Source of the DNA: Engraulis encrasicolus
Taxonomy: Eukaryota > Chordata > Actinopteri > Clupeiformes > Engraulidae
DNA: 64,000 nucleotides
Direction: 5' to 3'
NCBI RefSeq assembly: GCF_034702125.1
Contig: NC_085865.1
Location: forward strand, 29,614,722-29,678,721
The first letter of the stretch is position 1. Each line of letters begins with the position of its first letter. The notes below the pieces were generated by a model. The model did no database searches and was not told the origin of the DNA. It saw nothing but the letters and a program-made list of their open reading frames with translations. This document shows, piece by piece, positions 12,012 to 24,885 of the stretch. The position numbers and the translations under genes were made by a program.

Positions 12012-15000
12012 ATGGCAGAGGCCAGTGTATTATTAGCTCAGGACCAGTTCACGTGTGCAATCAGTTTGGATCTTTTAAAGGATCCTGTAACTATTCTCTG
12101 TGGACACAGTTTCTGTATGGATTGTATCTCAGGCTGCTGGGATCAAGATGATCCAAAGGGAGTCTACAGCTGCCCACAGTGCAGACAGAATTTTACTCCA
12201 AGGCCAGTTCTGGGCAGAAACACAATACTGGCTGAAGTGGTGGAGAAGCTGAAGCTTCTGGGAAAACAGTCTGCTCCTGCTGCCCACTGCTATGCTGGAC
12301 CTGGAGATGTGGAGTGTGACGTCTGCTCTGGGAGAAAGCGAAAGGCTGTCAAGTCCTGTCTGGTGTGTCTGTCCTCTTACTGTGAAACTCACTTCAGAGC
12401 TCACAACGATGTCAACCCTGGGAAGAAACACAAAGTGATTGAAGCTGCTGGTAAACTGGAGGATCTGATCTGCTCTCAGCATGATAAACTGCTGGAGGTC
12501 TTCTGTCGCACTGATCAGACGTGCATATGCATGCTGTGCATCATGGATGAACACAAAGGACATGACACTATTTCAGTTGCAGCAGAGCGGACAGAGAAAC
12601 AGGTGAGGCATCATATATTCTCTCAATAGCAGAAATGGTACATTATCAATCAAGTTAAGATTTAGTTATGGTTTAAAACACTCCATAACAAAAAAAGAAA
12701 ATGAAAATATTCCAGACATAAATATTCAGTAGGCCTATTTATACATGTAGCCATACTTTGTCGATTTTTTTCAATCTGGCAGAAACTTACTAGATATATA
12801 GTAAAGTAAATATGTGTGGTTCTATCTACTACAAGTAGGACCAATTGTATGAGCTGTGAGAAATGTATATACCGGAGAAAGGCCCAGATATTATGCTTGT
12901 GTGTAGGGACCAGTATAAAGGATATATATGCTTTGGTCATATTCTCATAATGAATCAGTATCCATAACAATAATTATTCAAGAAATAATGTGTTATTAGA
13001 TATTTCACGTTTACACGTTCAGTTTTCTTTTTTCATGTCCAGCGAAAATTCCATGACGTCATCAAAGAAAAAGAGACTCACCTACAAGACCTCAGAAAGG
13101 CTGTAAAAACTCTTCAGGTAAGTTAACCTTCGCACAAGACAACAGACTGCCCTGCCAGATTTATTAGTTCCTTGTTATGATCACAAGACAGAGAAAATGT
13201 CTTGATGCCCATTACAGATGTTTAGAGCAGATGTTCTCGATGTGGTGTTGTCTTGTGTTCCAACAGTGTTCTGCTGACGCAGCAGTGGAGAACAGTGAGA
13301 GGGTCTTCACAGAGATGATCCACTCCATTGAGAAAAGGCGCTCTGAGGTGAAAAAGCTGATCAGAGATCAGGAGAGGGTTGATGTGAGTCGAGCTGAAGA
13401 ACTTGTGGAGGCACTGGAGAAGGAGATCGCTGAGCTGAAGAGGAGAGTTGCTGAGCTGGAGCAGTTCTCACAAAGTGAAAATAACATCCGTTTTCTCAAG
13501 GTACCATGGCAGCATAAACACTACAGTACAATTATAACATCTAGTTTATATAAAAGTGATTCCATTTAATGTTAATGCAATATTTCAAAGAATAGGAGAG
13601 GGGAAATTAATTTTCAATTTGTAATGTTCTATACATCAGAATCATCTGAAAGAATACTGTGAATACGGTATATTCTCTGGTGCAAGTATATAAGGTGCAA
13701 CCTTGTGCCTTTTGCAGGACATGTAGAATGTGCTCTTGCTAATCGAACCCAGTGTAAGTTCTGGTGGGCCACAGAGTGTAGCAAAGCTGTTGACTTTCTC
13801 TGGCAGCTCAGCTAATCTAGTTGGTATCCAGGGCCGGATTAACGCACAGGCTAGATATGGCTGCAGCCTAGGGGCCCCCACCTGCCAGGGGCCACCTGCT
13901 TGGCCAAAAGTCAAAAATTGCAGAATTGTCCTTACTCCGCTGGGTGTACATTACTAAGCATCGTAAAGTAATCGGTGTGATCAATGATTTATTTCAATTC
14001 TTAATTCTTTTCTGCATCTCATAGAGTTTCCAGTCTCTGTGTGCCTCCACTACATCTGACAAGGCATCTACATGCTCAGTGCATTCAGATGTGCTTTTTG
14101 AGAGTGTGAGTGACAGCCTCACTGTGCTCAAAGAGAAACTGCAGGTTGTGCTCCACCAGGGACTACAGGACATGACTAAAGCTGGTATGTCTCACAGTTA
14201 CAGATATAGGCTAATGTTGCTATGCCCATCATGGCCAGGTCAAGAATGCTCAGCGCTATTGTCCTTCTTTCCAACAGGTGAACAAATCAGCATTTTCAGA
14301 CCTTCAGAGCCTGTGACCAGAGAAGATTTCCTGAAATGTAAGTAAAGCAGTCAAGAAATTTAATTAGACCAACACAGAGAACACATACACTCAAAGAGTG
14401 CATTGAAATCATGAACACTCTCATACAAGCAGCACATGCACACTGATACATACACTACATTCACATGTGTCGTGTACACACACACATACATTCACAAATA
14501 CCTACTGAAATACACACTGCAGGATAAAACAGGTAATTTGAGATGGTGTGTGTGTGTGTGTGTGTGTGCGTGCGTGTGTGTGTGCGTGCGTTTGTGCGTG
14601 TGCGCGTGTGTGTAATTTGGGGTGTAGTGTATATGTTTGGGTTGTGTGAGAGGGGTTCATGTAAGGTGACATGTAAACTGTAATTTAATGATCACAGTTC
14701 ATTGTTTCACAATACTACTGGAATACATGTTTGGCAAATTGTTAACAAATTAATAATTATGATTTTAAACCCAACTACAGATTCACATCAGCTGACTTTG
14801 GACCCCAACACGGCTCATATTCTGCTGAGACTGTCTGAGGGAAACAGAGTTGTAGAATGTGTTAATGTGAGTCACTCATATCCTGATCATCCAGACAGAT
14901 TTAATGATGTATATCAGGTGATGTGTTCAGAAGCTACATCTGCCAGGTGCTACTGGGAGGTTGAGTGGTCTGGAAATGTCCATATAGCTGTTTCATACAA

Positions 15001-15301
15001 GGGGCTGAATAGGAAAGGATATAATGATGATGTTAAGCTTGGGTCCAATACAAACTCCTGGGCATTGAATTGCTATGCATCTGGGTTCTGCTTTTGGCAC
15101 AATAATAAATTAACTGATCTCCCTTATGCTCAGACCACAATAGGAGTGTATGTGGATCACAGGGCAGGAACTCTGAGCTTCTACAGTGTCTCTGCTAACA
15201 CTATGACTCTGCTGCACAAAGTAGAGACCACATTCACTGAGCCAGTGTATCCTACCTTTTGGGTCTACAATATTGGCAACAAAATCAAATTGTGTAGGTG
15301 A
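12012..15301 (+). CDS. finTRIM-like protein, copy B (RING zinc ligand lost)
   Basis: Coding exons 12012-12602, 13043-13117, 13267-13500, 14025-14184, 14278-14337, 14781-15301; 1641 bases, 546 residues. All junctions are GT-AG and the frame is open throughout. The RING reads C15-A-I-S18 where copies A and C have Cys at the fourth position (AGT instead of TGT); C30, H32, C35, C38, C54 and C57 remain. B-box 2 keeps its His (H157). Exon 2 is 75 bases, not 96: the first seven codons (KELGETQ in A and C) are missing right behind the acceptor AG, in frame and equal to one heptad. The B30.2 domain (about residues 374-546) is intact but differs from A and C in its loops. RING activity may be lost; the protein could act as a decoy or through its B30.2 domain only (inference). 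An in-frame GTG further upstream (11943) was not taken as start. Confidence 0.9.
13829..13940. mobile_element. hAT-like element remnant in intron 3 of copy B
   Basis: Same insertion, same position and same truncated right end as in copies A and C (starts CAGGGCCGGATTAACGC). Confidence 0.6.
14547..14612. repeat. (GT)n microsatellite in intron 5 of copy B
   Basis: Imperfect GT/GC run before the B30.2 exon. Copy C has a similar run at 30080-30132. Confidence 0.9.
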
Positions 15302-16117
15302 GAACAAATCAGCACAAATACACATTCATGTCTACTGAATGCCAAAAAGCTAATATATAGGCCTATTGTGAACCGTTTCAGAATTTCAATATTTTGCAAT
15401 ATTCCGTTTAGATAAGAGATTTTTTTAAATAATAACATGACCTTGTATATTTTGTTTCTTTGGGGTTTTTGTTTGTTTGTTTGTGGAATTGCATGTAGAA
15501 TAGGTGTTCAGCATTTTATTACTCCCCATATATATTCTCGGCCAGGCCCTCCAGTGTCAATAAAAAGTTTATCACCCAGTGCTGTCATGCTCTCAGTACT
15601 GGTGTCAGCTGCTGTCATTGGGTCGTCCCTGACCAATGAAGAGTGGAGATTGTCCACATTCCAGGTAAAGATGCAGGGTAAAGGCTGACAGAAGTCCTGG
15701 AGTGAGGAGTACACACACAAAGGCCTGTGTTTTATTATGATTTCCATTCTATGGCAGGATTACGTTTCGACCATTGAGAATCTGATCAAAATGAAATCGT
15801 CCCTTACCAGGTCATAATCAGTTCATCCTGGCTGTAGATGTAATGTATAGTCCTACTCCTACTCTGATTACTAATGTGGTCCATACTCTACTGTTCATCT
15901 TCAGGTGGTGGCTAATGGATGTGACTTTTGGACATTACTTTTCCTTCCCTTCAGGGAACTGTTTTGGTACCTGTAGGTTTTTAAAGTGTTTACTGTATAT
16001 AACACTGTCTGTAAACATTAATACGTGGTACATTCTTCTTCTTCCAAGTGTTTTATTTTCTTGAACAACAATGAGTATATAAATACTTTCACTGAATTTA
16101 TATGAAATAATTCATGT

Positions 16118-16123
16118 AATAAA
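16118..16123 (+). promoter_or_regulatory. Polyadenylation signal of copy B
   Basis: AATAAA inside TTCATGTAATAAAATGC, 817 bases past the stop codon, followed by GGTCTTTGTTGT as in the other copies. Confidence 0.65.
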
Positions 16124-16309
16124 ATGCAATAATAATGTATATAATTTAATGGTCTTTGTTGTCACACCTCTATAATTCATTGACAGAAAACAAGATCTCT
16201 GCATGGCAAGATCTAGGTCAATTGCATTAGATATTGACTTTGGCATTTAAAAGCAACATAAATTCTGCTTTAAAAATTTACAGATTACGTACCAGAGAAT
16301 GACATAGCC

Positions 16310-17033
16310 TGATAAACCAGCCTAAATGTGAGACTGGATGTGTAATTTAAAAAATGTCTGCGTCCAGTGGCTGGTTTAGGCTAGAGATGACAGACTGCTC
16401 TGTTTTGGTTACCACAGATCCACAGCCCCCACTGCTGTCCATCTCATGTAGGCTAATTATTACACCAAGACTGACAGCTGACTGGTGCAGCAATGTGTCA
16501 CAATAAATATTTCCTTCGCAATCCATCATTGATTTTAGATGGAAATTCACCTCTTCTATGATTTAACCATACAGGACATAGACAAGTATTTATGCTCCAC
16601 CACCAACTGGTTTGTTCACTTTGCCACATCCCGCATTACATTCTAGTCCACACACATGACAATTATTAACTTCCACATATATCGTCACCTGGAATACAAA
16701 CTAATTTCCTGTTCTGTTTGTCTTCTGAATGGCTCTAAACGGTGGACACTCCTGCTGTTTCTCTCATCATCAGGATACGTAGCAGTCAGATTGGATTCAA
16801 TTTATTGAACTCTCAGTAGACTGGTAATAATATTGATACTCTTGGGCATCTCCATTCTCCAGACTGCCTGAAAATCAGAGCACATCGGAGTGAAGAATTT
16901 GACTGTCCACAGTGTGTGAACAAACCTGCTCTGCAATGGACACCAAGGACGCGGTGAGACCCAGGAAAGCATTTCATCCCTCTGTAGCAGCAGAGGAGCT
17001 CTCCTCTCAACCAGGATGTGGGGATGTCTGTCT
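16310..17033. other. Intergenic flank downstream of copy B
   Basis: Non-coding. 16395-16510 (ACCACAGATCCACAGCCCCC and following) aligns with 33370-33475 downstream of copy C, so this flank belongs to the duplicated unit. Short open frames here have no recognisable product. Confidence 0.5.
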
Positions 17034-17187
17034 CAGTGGAAAGAGAAGCAACATGTGTGACAAAATCAGCAGACTGTATGACAGACTCAGACCAGCCTCT
17101 CCTCTCTGAAGTGTGCCGAGAGGATGGCAAGGGAAGATTTCCTAAACTGTGAGTGCAGATGTTGACACATACACGCATGCATGCACG

Positions 17188-17332
<145 letters not shown>

Positions 17333-17342
17333 TGTGTGCATC

Positions 17343-19701
17343 TAAGGGACTGTACGTTATTTACCGGGGGGGGAGGGCTGGTGCGCTGGAAGTCCGGTCA
17401 AAAAAAAAAATCATGGCCCCCCCCTCCACCTCAATTTTTTTCCCCATGGCCCTCCCCCCACTTCAATTTTGTTTTCCCATGGCCCTCCCCCTACAGATAA
17501 AAAAATATATATATTTCAAATTGGTAGATGAACACCATCATGAGAACAGTCAGAGTAGCCTACATCAAGGGCGGTTGTCTGCACTACTATCGATATCAGT
17601 GGATACCTATGAGAAGCCGCAAGAATCTACCTCTGCGGCTGCATGGGATGCCTTTTAACTCCACTGTCACCAAGACAAATTGCCTTCACTATTTTTTTAC
17701 GTGTTAAGTGAAAATAATAATAATAATAATAATAATGATAATAAAAACTTCCATTTCAATACCAATGTCCGAGTTGTTACTACTGTAAACTACAAAGTGG
17801 AGAGAGTTTCCCCACCGTAGCTTCAATATTTCCCTGCTCGACAAGCAGCGCCTTTCACAAAGTACGTTTTACATGTTCAGCACAGTAGCGAAGCCAGGGA
17901 CGCAGGAACTGGTTTTGACCAGGGGGTGCTGTGAAAAAAAAATCTGTTTTTTAGATGCTATTTCCTGCGTTCTAATCAATTTTAGGGTGAGGAATGGCGA
18001 ATCACATCTGAATAACTTCCTCATGTTTTATGTAGCCTAAACAAGGATGGCTAGATTTAACTTTTTTTTCTTTAACATCTCACTTTGACACTATTAATGT
18101 TCTTCTTGCGGAAGTGAAACGCGCACCTGATGTGGAGGTGAGGGCTCAAGAGCAAATCGCGCTGCCTTGACAGTTTGTCTCTTCAGCATGGGCAGTGTGC
18201 AATGTGTGAAATTAGAAGAAATGCTTTGACTAGGCTATGCGATGCACTCGTGAGAGGTGACCGGGCTTTCAAATAATTTAGATTTTCTTGCAATTGCGAC
18301 TGTGGATCAGGTGCATCTCGGTCTCCCAGACCGCGCATAAAAGCACGCACGCACACACACAGGCATAGCTCTACACTCTGACGGCCAAAGAGTTCGGGAT
18401 GTGATCGGAGCAAGAAGTAGGCTAAGCGCCAAAGCAGCTCGAGCCATTGCTGGCTATTGATACAGGGAGAGTGAGAAAGCCACCTTTAGTTTGCATTTAA
18501 CGTAAGACGCATTAATAGGTGGTGGCGGTGCTATGGTGGTCAAATCAGCAGCAAGAGGCAAAAGGAACAAATTGCCAAAACAGAACCAGTACAACATTCC
18601 AAAACATCCAACAATAGCACAGCCATTACACACCGCGGCAATTCAACTTTGACAACTGTGATGATAGACAAGCCAGACACACCATCGGCTGTGCTCTCCT
18701 TCAGATTCACCCCATAGCCAACTCCGAGGCTAAGCTAGACTACTTCACCAGCAACAGGCAAGACCTAGCATACCAATACACGCTTCTACGAATCCAATCT
18801 CCACAGCAAGAAACAAAAGTCACTTCTTACCTGACACGATGCACAACTTTGGTGACATTCCCTTCTCCCGTCACGCTTTAAATGTACATAATTCCTTGCT
18901 TAGTTGGTCCGTTTTTGTTCACCAAAGTGATGAGACTTCTCTTCACAACAAGTTTAGCTCCTCCAATGGTTTCAAGACCTTAAGATGCATGGCCAACACA
19001 TCGCCGCTAATACCATTTTTATTACTACCTTGACACAAGCTAGACAACAAACTCGCGTCACTGCACCGTTCTACCAAAGTACGTCTAGGCCAAATGTCTA
19101 GGCCTAGGTACTGTTCTTTCCGGTCTGGTTGGGCTCTTTGAAGTTCTTTGAACACAAATGTAAGCACACGGCGGTGCCAATAAATAAAATCATGGCTTAC
19201 CAGAGGCTGTGACCACCAGTTGACTACAACACCTCTCCAAAATTCCTCTGGAAATGCCCATCCAATTCGTTGTCTAAACTTCCCAAACTGTTTAGCCCAT
19301 ATAGTTCACATCAGCTAGTTTGATATTTGCTCACGGGCATTTTCTATGATGCTCAATGTTCCTCCGTAGCACTAGCAATCCTACAGTGAAAGAGAGTCAG
19401 CGCGGGCAATCTACAGTAGCTGCACGTGATAGTTTTTTGACTACAGATACACGCTTCAGTGCTATAGTATGCACCGGGACCTTGCATCGCAAAGCGATGT
19501 GTTTCAGAACATGTTTTATTATTGTTTAAAAAAATAAATAAAAATAAAATAAAATAAATTCGGTTTTTTTTCCATGGCCCTCCCCCTAACTCCGATTTTT
19601 TTTGCCATGGCCCTCCCCTCCACCTCATTTTTTTTCATCATGGCCCTCCCCCCCCTACGCACCAGCCCTCCCCCCCCCGGTAAATTACGAACAGTCCCTA
19701 A
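17343..19701. mobile_element. 2.36-kb DNA element with ~45-bp terminal inverted repeats
   Basis: Left end TAAGGGACTGTACGTTATTT and the inverted right end TTAGGGACTGTTCGTAATTT, both followed by TACCG, a G-run and GAGGGCTGGTGCG. Inside both ends are direct copies of a CCATGGCCCTCCCC block, two to three at each end. The interior has no reading frame of transposase length, so it is non-autonomous. The ends look hAT-like, but no 8-bp duplication is visible. It lies between the exon 5 and B30.2 parts of the pseudogene. Confidence 0.75.
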
Positions 19702-20223
19702 TAATTTGTGAAAATATAATCTCTTTTATAGATCTCTGTAATTTTACCCTAACACAGCCAACAGATGACTATGTCTGTCAGAGAGTAACAGTCAGTAACA
19801 GGGAGGTGGCAAATCATGACGTGGCCCAGCCGTGTCCCGATCACCCAGAGAGGTTCCAGAGGCACCACCAAGTGCTCTGCAGAGAAGAGACACCTGCAGT
19901 CTGCTACTGGGAAGTCCACATCATTCATAGCAGTGGCCTACAAAGACATCAGCAGGACAAGATGGGGAATGGACGCCTGGCTTGGACACAGTCACCAGTC
20001 TTGGAGTTTGAGCAGTTCTCTTGCAAAGGTCACCTTCCTGCATGGCAATGAAGAGACTGACATTGAGCTGGAACTGAGCACCTCCAGATTAGGAGTGTAT
20101 GTGAATCACGAAGCAGGAGCTCTGTCTTTCTTCAGTGTGTCCAATGATGAACTGACCCTGCTGCACAAAGTTCAGACCAGTTTCACTCTGCCCCTTTATC
20201 CAGGAGTTTGGCTTAATCTCTAA

Positions 20224-20392
20224 AATAAAGTGAATAATAATGAGAATAATAATGAGAATAATAATAATAATAACTTTTTTCCATGGTTTTATATATCGCC
20301 TTTCAAGTAATCCAAGGTCACTTTACAAAAGATGGGCAGGGGAATAGAGGGAGAAGAAAGGAGGGGGTAAGTGGGGTTGGGGGGCAGGGTGG
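20224..20392. repeat. AAT-rich microsatellite and dispersed repeat tail
   Basis: 20224-20272 is an imperfect (AATAAT/GAGAAT) run; the following TTTATATATCGCCTTTCAAG is a motif common in dispersed fish repeats. No gene. Confidence 0.5.
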
Positions 20393-20960
20393 TTAACCCT
20401 ATCCAGACTGGGGGGGGGCTAAAAGTGCCCGCACCAACTTTGATGTCGTATAACTCCTGAATGACTAAAGCTATGAATACGAAACTTTGTGACTTTTCCT
20501 AGAATGAAGTTGGCTACAATGAGGTTAGGTTTATCATTTGTGTTGTTGCCATGGCAACGTTTTTCTGACAGGTACGCCTGACCAAAAATCACTAATATAA
20601 GCCTCATCATCATCACATTTCATATTTTTTTACATTTACATTAGCATCAGACACCCTTGTGAACATTTGAAGTGGTCTGATGCACATAATAACCAAAATT
20701 GATGTGCATTACCCAAGTTAAATGGAAAATACATTAAGGTGACATTTTGGGCAATAAAAGCAGGAAATGACGTCATAATGATGTCATAATATCCAATAAT
20801 GACACCAAACTGATGTCAGTCATAGATCATTGGCTGAAGATCATCCCCTCCAAGTTTGGTGGTCATACGCTATTCGGTTCCTAAGTTGGGTTCCTAAGTC
20901 AAAAGAGCGCCCCCCCCCGGTCCCAGGAAGGCCAAAAAAGCCCGGTCCGGATAGGGTTAA
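20393..20960. mobile_element. piggyBac-like MITE with TTAA target duplications
   Basis: TTAA at 20393-20396 and 20957-20960 flank a 560-base element starting CCCTATCCAGACTGGG and ending GCCCGGTCCGGATAGGG, which are imperfect inverted repeats. TTAA duplication plus CCC...GGG ends is characteristic of piggyBac elements (established). There is no transposase. The right TTAA is also the left TTAA of the next element. Confidence 0.8.
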
Positions 20961-22696
20961 AGGAACAGTCCACCCTGTAAGAACCCAAAACGTAATAACT
21001 GCCCATAACGTAATAACTGCCCATAACGTAATAATTTGGGCCCATTTGAAACGTAATAAAGCCCATAACGTAATAACTTGCCCATAACGTAATAACACAT
21101 CCCTACCCATAACGTAATAACGTTCTGCCCATAACGTAATAAGTTATTACGCTATGGGCAGGTTATTACGTTATGGGCCTTACACTAAAAAAAAACTTTG
21201 ATAATGTAATAATGATGCCCATAACGTAATAACTACCATTAACGTAATCATTTGGGCCCATTTGAAATGTAATGAAGCCAATAACGTAATATTGCTCTTC
21301 CAATATTGTAATAACCTTCTGCCAATAACGTAATGAGGTATTTTGCAGGTCATTACGTTATTTGCCTTACAATAACTTAAAAAAGCTCTGATAGCTGTTT
21401 TACTTTTTTTTTAATCCATCTTAAACAATGACTAAATATTTCCTCTTTAAGAGAGGGTTCACCAAATCTGCTGCCTGCCTACATTATTACCCTACATTAT
21501 TGGCAGGTTATTCAGAGGTATATGTAGCACAGATGACTCCAGTATTTGCAATGCACTTTACTTTTTTACTGTTCATATTTCGTCTGACCTCTATCCAGTA
21601 TTGTTGCAGCAAATAGCAGTGGCTGGATATTTTAATCTGTTATCCTCTGCATTTCCTACGTTTTCAATCAAATTGTAGTAGTAGTTTTTAGTTATTATAA
21701 TAATGACAAACACATACAGTATTCTCAATTTTAATTCCTTTAATGCAAAATGTTGAACTGCAAATTTCATACATGAACTACACTAATAGTGAAATTAAAC
21801 GTCTTTTGTTTGTTATACAAAAACATAAACGACAGACTGCTATTGTGTATAAAATTCTATTTTACCACAATACTTTTCATCATATTGAAATGTTAAAACA
21901 CACACTTAGGCTACTGTACCATCCTCAACATAAACATTAGATTAGGTAAACTGTTCAACACAAAATTGCCAAACTTCCCATGAATATCACGGCTGAAGTT
22001 TGAGTTGGAGTATGCTGTGATCTTGCTTTGTTCCGACTCAAAGTTTTAGATGTAAAAATGTAAATAAACAAAATATGCATAGGCCTACTCAACAAAAACA
22101 TAAGGATAAGAATAACATCCACATAATACTGACATTACTTTTTCCATTAAATGTCTTTGATCTTGTAAATTCCGTTGCCTACATGACATGAAGAAGTATC
22201 CAAGCTTTCATCCATTGGCTATTCTCGCAGAATAAGCCTTTCAGTCATGTGCTGAGACGACTGCTGCCTCCACTGTCGCCTTCAAGTGCTAGGCTCTCCA
22301 CAAGAGCATCTCTTAAATGTATTTTTGGATGAAACATGGGCACACCTGATGGATCAGGTGTGACACTCTATTAAAGCGATTCACCCTAATGCAATTTGAA
22401 CCGTGACATCCATACAGTATTCCACCCAAACTGTTGTCTGGCTTGGGCGAACATTAGCAGAGTTACCGAGTTATTGTATGGTTACCGGTATTCTGAATAG
22501 TTTGGTTCAAGCGCTATTGGGTATCTCCAAACTTGGGCCTACCCCAGAAAATTAACATGTCATGTCACCAAACTTCTACAGTAGTATAAATATGGTCTCT
22601 ACTCACAAAAAAACGAAGCATTTGGGAAGTTTGGAAATAGTTCAGGAGTTTATCATTATCAATACAAGCCAAATATATTCTGTCCTGCTAAAGCTT

Positions 22697-23150
22697 TGCC
22701 ATCAGGGGCAGAGGCAGGATCAACATCAGGGACATAGGCAGAGTCATCATCAGACAAGGAGGCAGCTTCAGCACCAAGCCAGAAAACTACTCCGAACCAT
22801 CGCTTTAAATGCCCCAAGCATGGCCATATCTTATTCAAGGACAAAACCAATAATTTTCTATAAAACCTCTGAAGGTTAATAGGGAACGCCATGAAACATG
22901 GGTTTTTCAGCACCAGGGACAGAGGCATCATCAACATCAGAGACAGAGACAGGGTCACCATCAGGGACAGAGGCAGGATCAACATCAGGGACAGACGCAG
23001 GGTCAACATCTGGGGTAGAGGAAGGGTCACCATCAGGAAAAGAGACACCATCATATCAGGGGCAGAGGCAGGGTTGCCATCAGGGACAGAGGCAGGATCA
23101 ACAGCAGGGACATAGGCAGAGTCACCATCAGACAAGGAGGCAGCTTCAGC
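22697..23150. repeat. 24-bp minisatellite
   Basis: Tandem imperfect units such as ATCAGGGACAGAGGCAGGAT plus four bases at 22905-23135, with a second partial block at 22697-22780 repeating the right-hand end of the array. The multiple-of-three period keeps frames open on both strands, but no start, homology or splice context supports a gene. Confidence 0.75.
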
Positions 23151-23877
23151 ACCATGAACATAAGGTGAACATACAGTCTGTGCATCTCTGTGATCCTGAA
23201 GGACTGAATGTAAGGGTGAATACTACCATCTAAACTGGCATAATGCCCACTCTGCCCCTCAGCAAAATGTCAAAGAGTGGGGACTGGGGAAGTCTTAACA
23301 GAAATTACCAGATGGTGATATTACAAAGGTGGCATCTAAACCAAGACTCAACACTACAAATTTGACATTAAACAATTGGGATGCTCTCTGGAGAGTTAAG
23401 TGATCCCATATGTGCCGTTTTGTGCCATTCTCAGTAGGTATCCCTCCCAGGTCTTCTCAATAAACTCAGAGAGATGTGCTCCTTCCAATTCGTATGGATG
23501 AACAGATAGATCACCCGCTATCTCCTGATGCAATGATGCAATGATAAAACAGTATACAGTATATAAAAATACCTGCACTGACATTCTTCCTCCATCAGCT
23601 TGGATGAATGGTAAAATAGGAAACACTCCTTTCAAAAACAATGAGAACAATCACAGTGACGGGAACCCTGGTGAAGACCTTTGGGTCTAAATACGTCGGA
23701 CCGGACCGGACTGTTTGATATACCCACAAAAACTGAAAAGGGACTTGTGCTTCCTATGAGGACTCTTGTGCTTCCTGTGCTTTCAGTGTGTTCTATTTTT
23801 ATTTTCAAGCAAAATAGTAAAATGGCCCCTGCTGGAAAACAGCCCCCTCAATTCTTTTTTTTTTTAAATATATTTTT

Positions 23878-24059
23878 TTAGGGACTTTTATGCCTTTATT
23901 TGACAGGACAGTTGAAGATGGTGACAGGAAGCGAATGGGACAGAGAGACAGGGGGGGATCGGGAAATGACCCCGGCCGGACTCGAACCAGGGTCCCCGTG
24001 GATGGGCATGCAAGCCCAAATGTGGGGGGGTTTAGCGCGCTGCGCCACAGCGCCCCCCA
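23878..24059 (-). mobile_element. tRNA-derived SINE, minus strand
   Basis: Read on the minus strand it begins with GCGCTGTGGCGCAGCGCGCT (tRNA A-box region), followed by GGTTCGAGTCC (B box), and ends in AATAAAGGCATAAAAGTCCC with a T/A-rich tail. This is the normal layout of a tRNA-derived SINE. It is inserted in the interior of the 4.48-kb element. Confidence 0.85.
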
Positions 24060-24518
24060 GCCCCCTCAATTCTAATGAATATATTCTCTTAATCCACTTC
24101 AAACTCAAATGTAAAATATAGGCCTATTTCAAAGAAATAAATCTACAGGAAATGTATTTTACAATGCATCGTAATAAGATAACATTAGATGTTCAGATGT
24201 TGTCATGAGTTAATTTAATTTGGTAAACTGGTACAAAGGTATAATGTTTCCATGCGGTCTTTCACATTGGAACAATTGGACAAGGAAGCATGCAATTTCC
24301 CAAGTTATAACTAGACTGCATAGAAAAATGCTAAAAGTGCCGTGTGTGCTGAGTGCAAGCATATTTAGCATAAACAATCTACTCTGAGCTAGTATATTGA
24401 AAACAGTGAAATAACAATACAATAAACATCTTAAAATAATTAACTTTGTTAACCTTCTTTTGTTGAGTAAGACTAGATTCGTAGTTAATCATTTCATTTT
24501 GTACCATAATTAGCATTT

Positions 24519-24885
24519 TTAAAGGTAAACTGTGCAGGAAATGGTCAAAAAAGTTACTGCAACTATGCTGCTAATTGAAACTGGGCTGCCTTGTGCCAAA
24601 TTCGATCTTTACATGAAAGTTTACTGAGTAATAAACAAATATTTTCTACTATGGCCCATGTTCCATCATTTTTGCAGCTAAAAATGTCAATTTCTTGAAA
24701 TTCAAAATGGCCGTCCATGGAGAAGATCCCTCTTTTCATGAATGAAAAGTGCCATTTTCCCAGTCATAATGAATACTTAGAATTTGATGGTGGTGGTAAG
24801 TTTTCATGAAAAAGGTAACATTAGTGAATGGGTAGTATGAATTCTGAAAATAAACAACTAAAAATCTTACACAGTGTACCTTTAA
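24519..24885. mobile_element. MITE with TTAA duplications and AGGTAMACTGTG ends
   Basis: TTAA at 24519-24522 and 24882-24885; the inner ends AGGTAAACTGTG and CACAGTGTACCT are inverted repeats with one mismatch. About 359 bases, non-coding, also inside the 4.48-kb element. Confidence 0.75.

Noticed and set aside
18183..19167. Possible transposase remnants inside the 2.36-kb element
   Set aside because: Only short unrelated frames were found; no conserved transposase motif could be read, so the element is called non-autonomous.
22341..22363. Small palindrome CACACCTGAT/ATCAGGTGTG as an operator-like site
   Set aside because: A 10-base-arm hairpin is expected by chance in 64 kb and nothing around it suggests function.
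22780..22860. Short C/H-containing peptide (RFKCPKHGH) on the plus strand, possible zinc knuckle
   Set aside because: Only about 20 residues, stop-bounded, with incomplete zinc-ligand spacing; chance is likely.
22659..23135. 158-residue minus-strand frame in the 24-bp minisatellite
   Set aside because: The period is a multiple of three, which keeps frames open; no domain, start context or splice partners.
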